Assembly (NCBI RefSeq): GCF_024323335.1
Contig: NC_066579.1
Span: 133,602,354-133,666,353, forward strand
Source of the DNA: Lathyrus oleraceus
Taxonomy: Eukaryota > Streptophyta > Magnoliopsida > Fabales > Fabaceae
Length of the DNA: 64,000 bases
Direction of reading: 5' to 3'
The notes under the pieces were generated by a model that was given only the letters and a program-made list of their open reading frames with translations, was not told the DNA's origin and did no database searches. Position numbers and translations under genes: made by a program. Shown in pieces: positions 60,361 through 64,000 of the stretch. Each line of letters opens with the position of its first letter. The first letter of the stretch is position 1.

Positions 60361-60375
60361 AGACGGAAGGAGTAG
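60361..60375. mobile_element. Possible Stowaway-like MITE terminus
   Basis: AGACGGAAGGAGTA is the inverted form of the plant Stowaway/mariner terminus TACTCCTTCCGTCT. The opposite terminus is not identified, so it may be a lone remnant or chance. Confidence 0.3.
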
Positions 60376-60584
60376 ATTTAATTTTAACAATTATTTTAGA
60401 ATTGCAATAGTTTTAACATCCAAAATCCTGAATCCACAATCATTTGACTTTTTTTTATTTGATGACTTTTATGCACATTAATTACTTCAAGTATTTTCAG
60501 TGCAAATTTCCTTCACAACCATTCTACTATTTATATAACCATGTCAACTCTTTAAAAAAATCCTATAATATTCTTGGATAAAAT

Positions 60585-60827
60585 ATGTTTTCCTACCAAT
60601 TGGTAACTTCGAAGATAAATAAAATCAATCTTGTACGTGTTGAGGTTATGTATAAGTGTAGAAGATTCATTGGTGAGTGTAATAACCTAAACAATGGTGC
60701 TATAATAGTTTTTGCACATATAACGGAGGCTATAATAAATGTGACACTGTCCGTATTGGAGAGCTATGGGGAAGAAAAATTTAATTTGGGGGAAGTTGCA
60801 AAGGTCAACTCTTTAGAAAAAGTTTGA
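60585..60827 (+). CDS. Unrecognised 80-codon ORF, doubtful
   Basis: ATG at 60585 to TGA at 60825-60827. The product is mixed, with one hydrophobic stretch (GAIIVFAHITEAIINVTLSVL) and charged ends. I recognise no family, and there is no promoter or splice evidence. In sequence this A/T-rich an 80-codon ORF can occur by chance, so I list it only because no transposon explains it. Confidence 0.15.
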   Translation: MFSYQLVTSKINKINLVRVEVMYKCRRFIGECNNLNNGAIIVFAHITEAIINVTLSVLESYGEEKFNLGEVAKVNSLEKV

Positions 60828-63009
60828 GTACACAAAACAAGGAATCTCGATTAAATAATTGGACATTACCATGAATTTATATTCAACAAACTAATTTTCG
60901 AAAAAATATTGAGTGCATATAATACATTTTAATTGTAACTATAAATATGGGAAAGATCTCAAGTATTATACTCACCAATGGTAACTATAAATATGGGAAA
61001 GATATCAAAAGTAAATTAAAGATGTATAACAAGGAGGTGAAAGAGGAGTAGGACGCGAAGAAACATCTGTATACGAGATTGATGGGTATTTTAAAGGAGA
61101 GAGGCGATTTTAATATCTGGAATAAGAATAGTATCAATTACGCAGTTATCAAAATTATTATCACAAAAAGATATTATTATTAAAACAAAAATAATATGAG
61201 GGATTTTTCAAATGTTAGTAATGTGAGAATCATAAGAAAATAAATAAAAGAAAATGTGTTCAAGAAAAACAAAATGACGAGAATATAATGTTTTAGTGCA
61301 TGAGGATCCTAACAACAACAACTGTTTAGACAATCCGCTTAACAAAAAAACACATGACATGTGTGAATACAACTTATTACCATATACCTTTAGTTGAATA
61401 ATAAAGAAAGTAGACCAAAAAATTTCAAACAAGATTAATATTTAACAGAATCATACATTTCTTAAAAGTAAGATAAATCTTTTGTGAAAAACGATGGTAT
61501 TTTTAATAAAAATATGAACAACAATAAGAAATACTTATGCTTAAAAAATATTTGGAACTAAATCTGATAACAAAAGGAAATGAGAAACTTCAATAATATG
61601 ACAATGTTTTCCCTCAAAACTCCATTATATTGAGGAGTATTATATCGTAAACAAGTAATTCATATAATTTATTTGAGGTACATTCACCATCTAAATCACA
61701 ATATTTGTTTTTTTTATAAAAACACTATACTGAGTCTTAATCATAGCATGCAACATAGGATAAATACCAAAAGAAATTCATAATATCATAATAAACAAAA
61801 TATAATATTTAGATCCATCTTCGATAATTACACACGATGAACCCAATACAATATAGTGATCTAAATAAAAAAGTGCATCTAAAATGAGAACACTTTTAAT
61901 AAAATGTAAAGTTGAAAATTTAAGAAGTTAATAAGCAAAATAATATGAAATATCATTAGTTTATAGATTTCTTAATCCTCAAGTAAAAGAGAAATACATT
62001 AACCTAAAATCATAAAAACGTTTGAAATGAGAAATCCAAAAATAAAAAGTAGAATACAAAGAATTAAAGTGAAAAGAAGATAACCGACCAGTAGTAGAAT
62101 TTGGTAATATAGTATATCATTATCTCTAAAGTTATCTAAAATATAAAGTCTCCCAAGTTTATGACAGGTCCTAAAATTAGCCTTTCGAAATGTGGAGGAA
62201 ATATAATTGAGTAATCATAATCATATAATTGATTAACAAAAGTAACACTCAAAGTAAGGTTGAGAATATGATAAACTTCGTAACATTTAAAATTAGGTGT
62301 GAAGATGAAACCAATTCCTGCTAACTATTGACCACCCTTTTACAGCTGGTATAGTATTTATATCAACAAAACTCATAATAAAGTGAATATATGTTTATCG
62401 TCTCCTCAAGAAGTGATGCGATAGTACAACTTGAAGGTGATGATCACTATTTTAAGCAGAAAAGGATTTAAGAGTGTTTTGTTTCATAAACTAAAAACAA
62501 AAGTATAATATAAAGATAGATAGATGTTGAATTTAGACAATAATTACAATAACCACTTGCATATCAACTATCACTTACACATTATCGATATCAATGCATA
62601 GTATCACATATTCCTCAACAATATTATCCAAGTTTCAAATAACATCCTAATTGTATTATTTATTCGACGATATATGTGAACACCATAAGACAATATTAAG
62701 TTTCAATAATATATATATGAATATCAAATCTATACCTATCTCTAAAATCTAGCTTTTAAGAGATAATTACCTAGGTCTAAACTTACATAGCATTTCTCAT
62801 CGGAGGTCTAAGTTTAAAAATCATGTTAAAAACAATCGAGGCATGTTTAGGTATAAATGTTTTTCATTGGTTTACACCTAATATTACCTCTCGATTTCAG
62901 ATATATTCACAAACATGATACAAATATAACAAATCATTAAACGAAAGTGTAAAGATCAAATATGTTTGATTAACTTAAGCAAGCATAATGAAATGGTGAA
63001 CATAGAACA

Positions 63010-64000
63010 TGTAACACCCCAATTTTTTATTTATTTTATTTTAATCGATCAGTTTTGGAGTGTTTTTGAGTTATTTAATTATTTTAGTTATTTTTATGAG
63101 TGTGGATAGTAATTATTATAATTTTATTTATTTAAAATAATGGAGAAAAATGAGATGTTGTGCTCTAGTGTTTAATAAAAAGAGAGGTGAATTAAATTAG
63201 TGAGAGTGGAGGGGAGTTTTCAAAATTAATTAAAATAAAAGAGAATTAATTTTTATCTATTTAAATCGAAAAGTTGAGAGAGAGTTGTGTTAGTACGTGT
63301 TTGTAGTGAAAAAAGGCAAGAAAAGAGAAACCCTGGGAGAGCTTTTGGAATGAGAAGAGATAACCTCCATATCTAAAGCTTCAAGCTTTGTTGCAAGTTC
63401 GAGGTAGGGAGACTGTTATGCTATGAGTGTTTTGGCATGAAGGATGAAGATGATTCCCTATCCTCTTTCTCTTTTCTTTCTATTTTTCTTGAGATGGTTT
63501 ATGCAAAACCTCTCTTGATTGCGGTGATATACTGTGAACTTTGTGTTGTATTGTTGATTGATTTTTGTATGAAATTGTATGTGTAATTCCGAGTTTTAAT
63601 GTTCATGCTGATACACTTTAAATTGATAAACATATTAATGGTTTTGTGGTCAATCGATGATATAAATGATTAATATGTGCGAAATCGACACATTTAATGA
63701 TGTATAAGTGATGTACGATGATTTGTTGTGAGTTTTAGATTTTTTGGAATCATAATCAGAGCTTCGAAAGTGCTCCAATGGTGAAAATGTAGAAATATGC
63801 GTTCTACATAGCGGTGACGGACGTCACCTTCATGACGGAACAACTATCACTACATTGGGATAAGCTGATGAATGTCAGCGATGTGACAGGCCAACTGTCA
63901 TGGCTTCAACGACGAGCTCCTGGCATAGGCGTCATCATGTTGACATGTATGTGAGAAAGACAGGTGACAGGTAGGCGTGACGACTGTCATGCCTTAAGGG
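63010..64000 (+). repeat. Start of a Ty3-gypsy-type LTR, runs off the window
   Basis: TGTAACACCCCAATTTTT at 63010 is a typical start for chromovirus-type (e.g. Tekay) or related gypsy LTRs in legumes. The following sequence has no ORF. It contains a G/C-richer block near 63810-63990 with repeated 'gtgac..gtca' words. The element end lies beyond the window, so identity rests on the terminus only. Confidence 0.45.

Larger units (their letters stand above)
59977..63009. other. AT-rich sequence without recognised genes
   Basis: Single-copy-looking A/T-rich sequence. The only hints are a Stowaway-like terminus near 60361 and an 80-codon ORF at 60585-60827. A direct repeat of ACTATAAATATGGGAAAGAT occurs at 60939 and 60984. 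I see no other structure. Confidence 0.5.

Noticed and set aside
61208..61432. Minus-strand 74-codon ORF
   Set aside because: Composition-driven, no motif, no neighbouring gene signals.

Overview
The window looks like intergenic heterochromatin from a large plant genome, probably a cool-season legume (Fabeae or a close relative). This is an inference from three things: Ogre/Tat Ty3-gypsy elements with multi-kilobase LTRs and a second RNase H, SIRE/Maximus Ty1-copia elements with an envelope-like 3' ORF, and Athila elements. I see no intact host gene. Almost everything recognisable is a transposable element or its relic, and all element coding sequence is broken by stops, frameshifts or deletions.

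Layout. 1-4708 (+): 3' part of a SIRE/Maximus copia element with decayed envelope-like ORF and 3' LTR. 4709-23621 (-): a truncated Ogre-type element with no 3' LTR, but with integrase, archaeal-type RNase H, RNase H, RT, a recognisable spliceable intron, protease, gag, ORF1, PBS and a 4.6-kb 5' LTR. A solo LTR of another Ogre-like family (7468-11841, +) sits in its RT/RNase H gene. 23622-25747 (-): remainder of the SIRE element into which the Ogre inserted. 25748-33990: two direct copies of a 1.1-kb segment (copy B carries a MULE-type MITE absent from copy A) around a polymerase-less Athila element (26868-31338, +), then a collapsed minus-strand copia element. 33991-38912: AT-rich sequence with a GRF zinc-finger gene relic, a 1.9-kb TTAA-flanked inverted-repeat element, an LTR-like block and a (TG)n tract. 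38913-45206 (+): a SIRE/Maximus element with both LTRs, a candidate 5-bp TSD and large internal deletions. 45212-46923: possible degenerate Athila-like LTR.

46924-59976: a 13-kb CACTA (En/Spm) element with TTA target-site duplication, subterminal palindromes, the C-terminus of a TNP2-type transposase and a multi-exon TNP1/TNPA-type gene. An 8.35-kb Ty1-copia element (49501-57852, -, TSD GACAA) splits an acidic exon of the second gene. 59977-63009 is AT-rich and largely featureless. At 63010 a gypsy-type LTR starts and runs off the window.

Order of events: the SIRE elements and the CACTA are older hosts. The Ogre entered a SIRE RT gene, the solo LTR's parent entered the Ogre, and the copia entered the CACTA. 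The copia is probably the youngest large insertion, since its LTRs are the most alike and its TSD is perfect. The most interesting signals are a three-fold repeated two-hairpin motif with apparent covariation in the solo LTR, a TATA box centred in a long inverted repeat in the copia LTRs, the Ogre intron whose removal takes out an in-frame stop, and the filled/empty site pair for the MITE.
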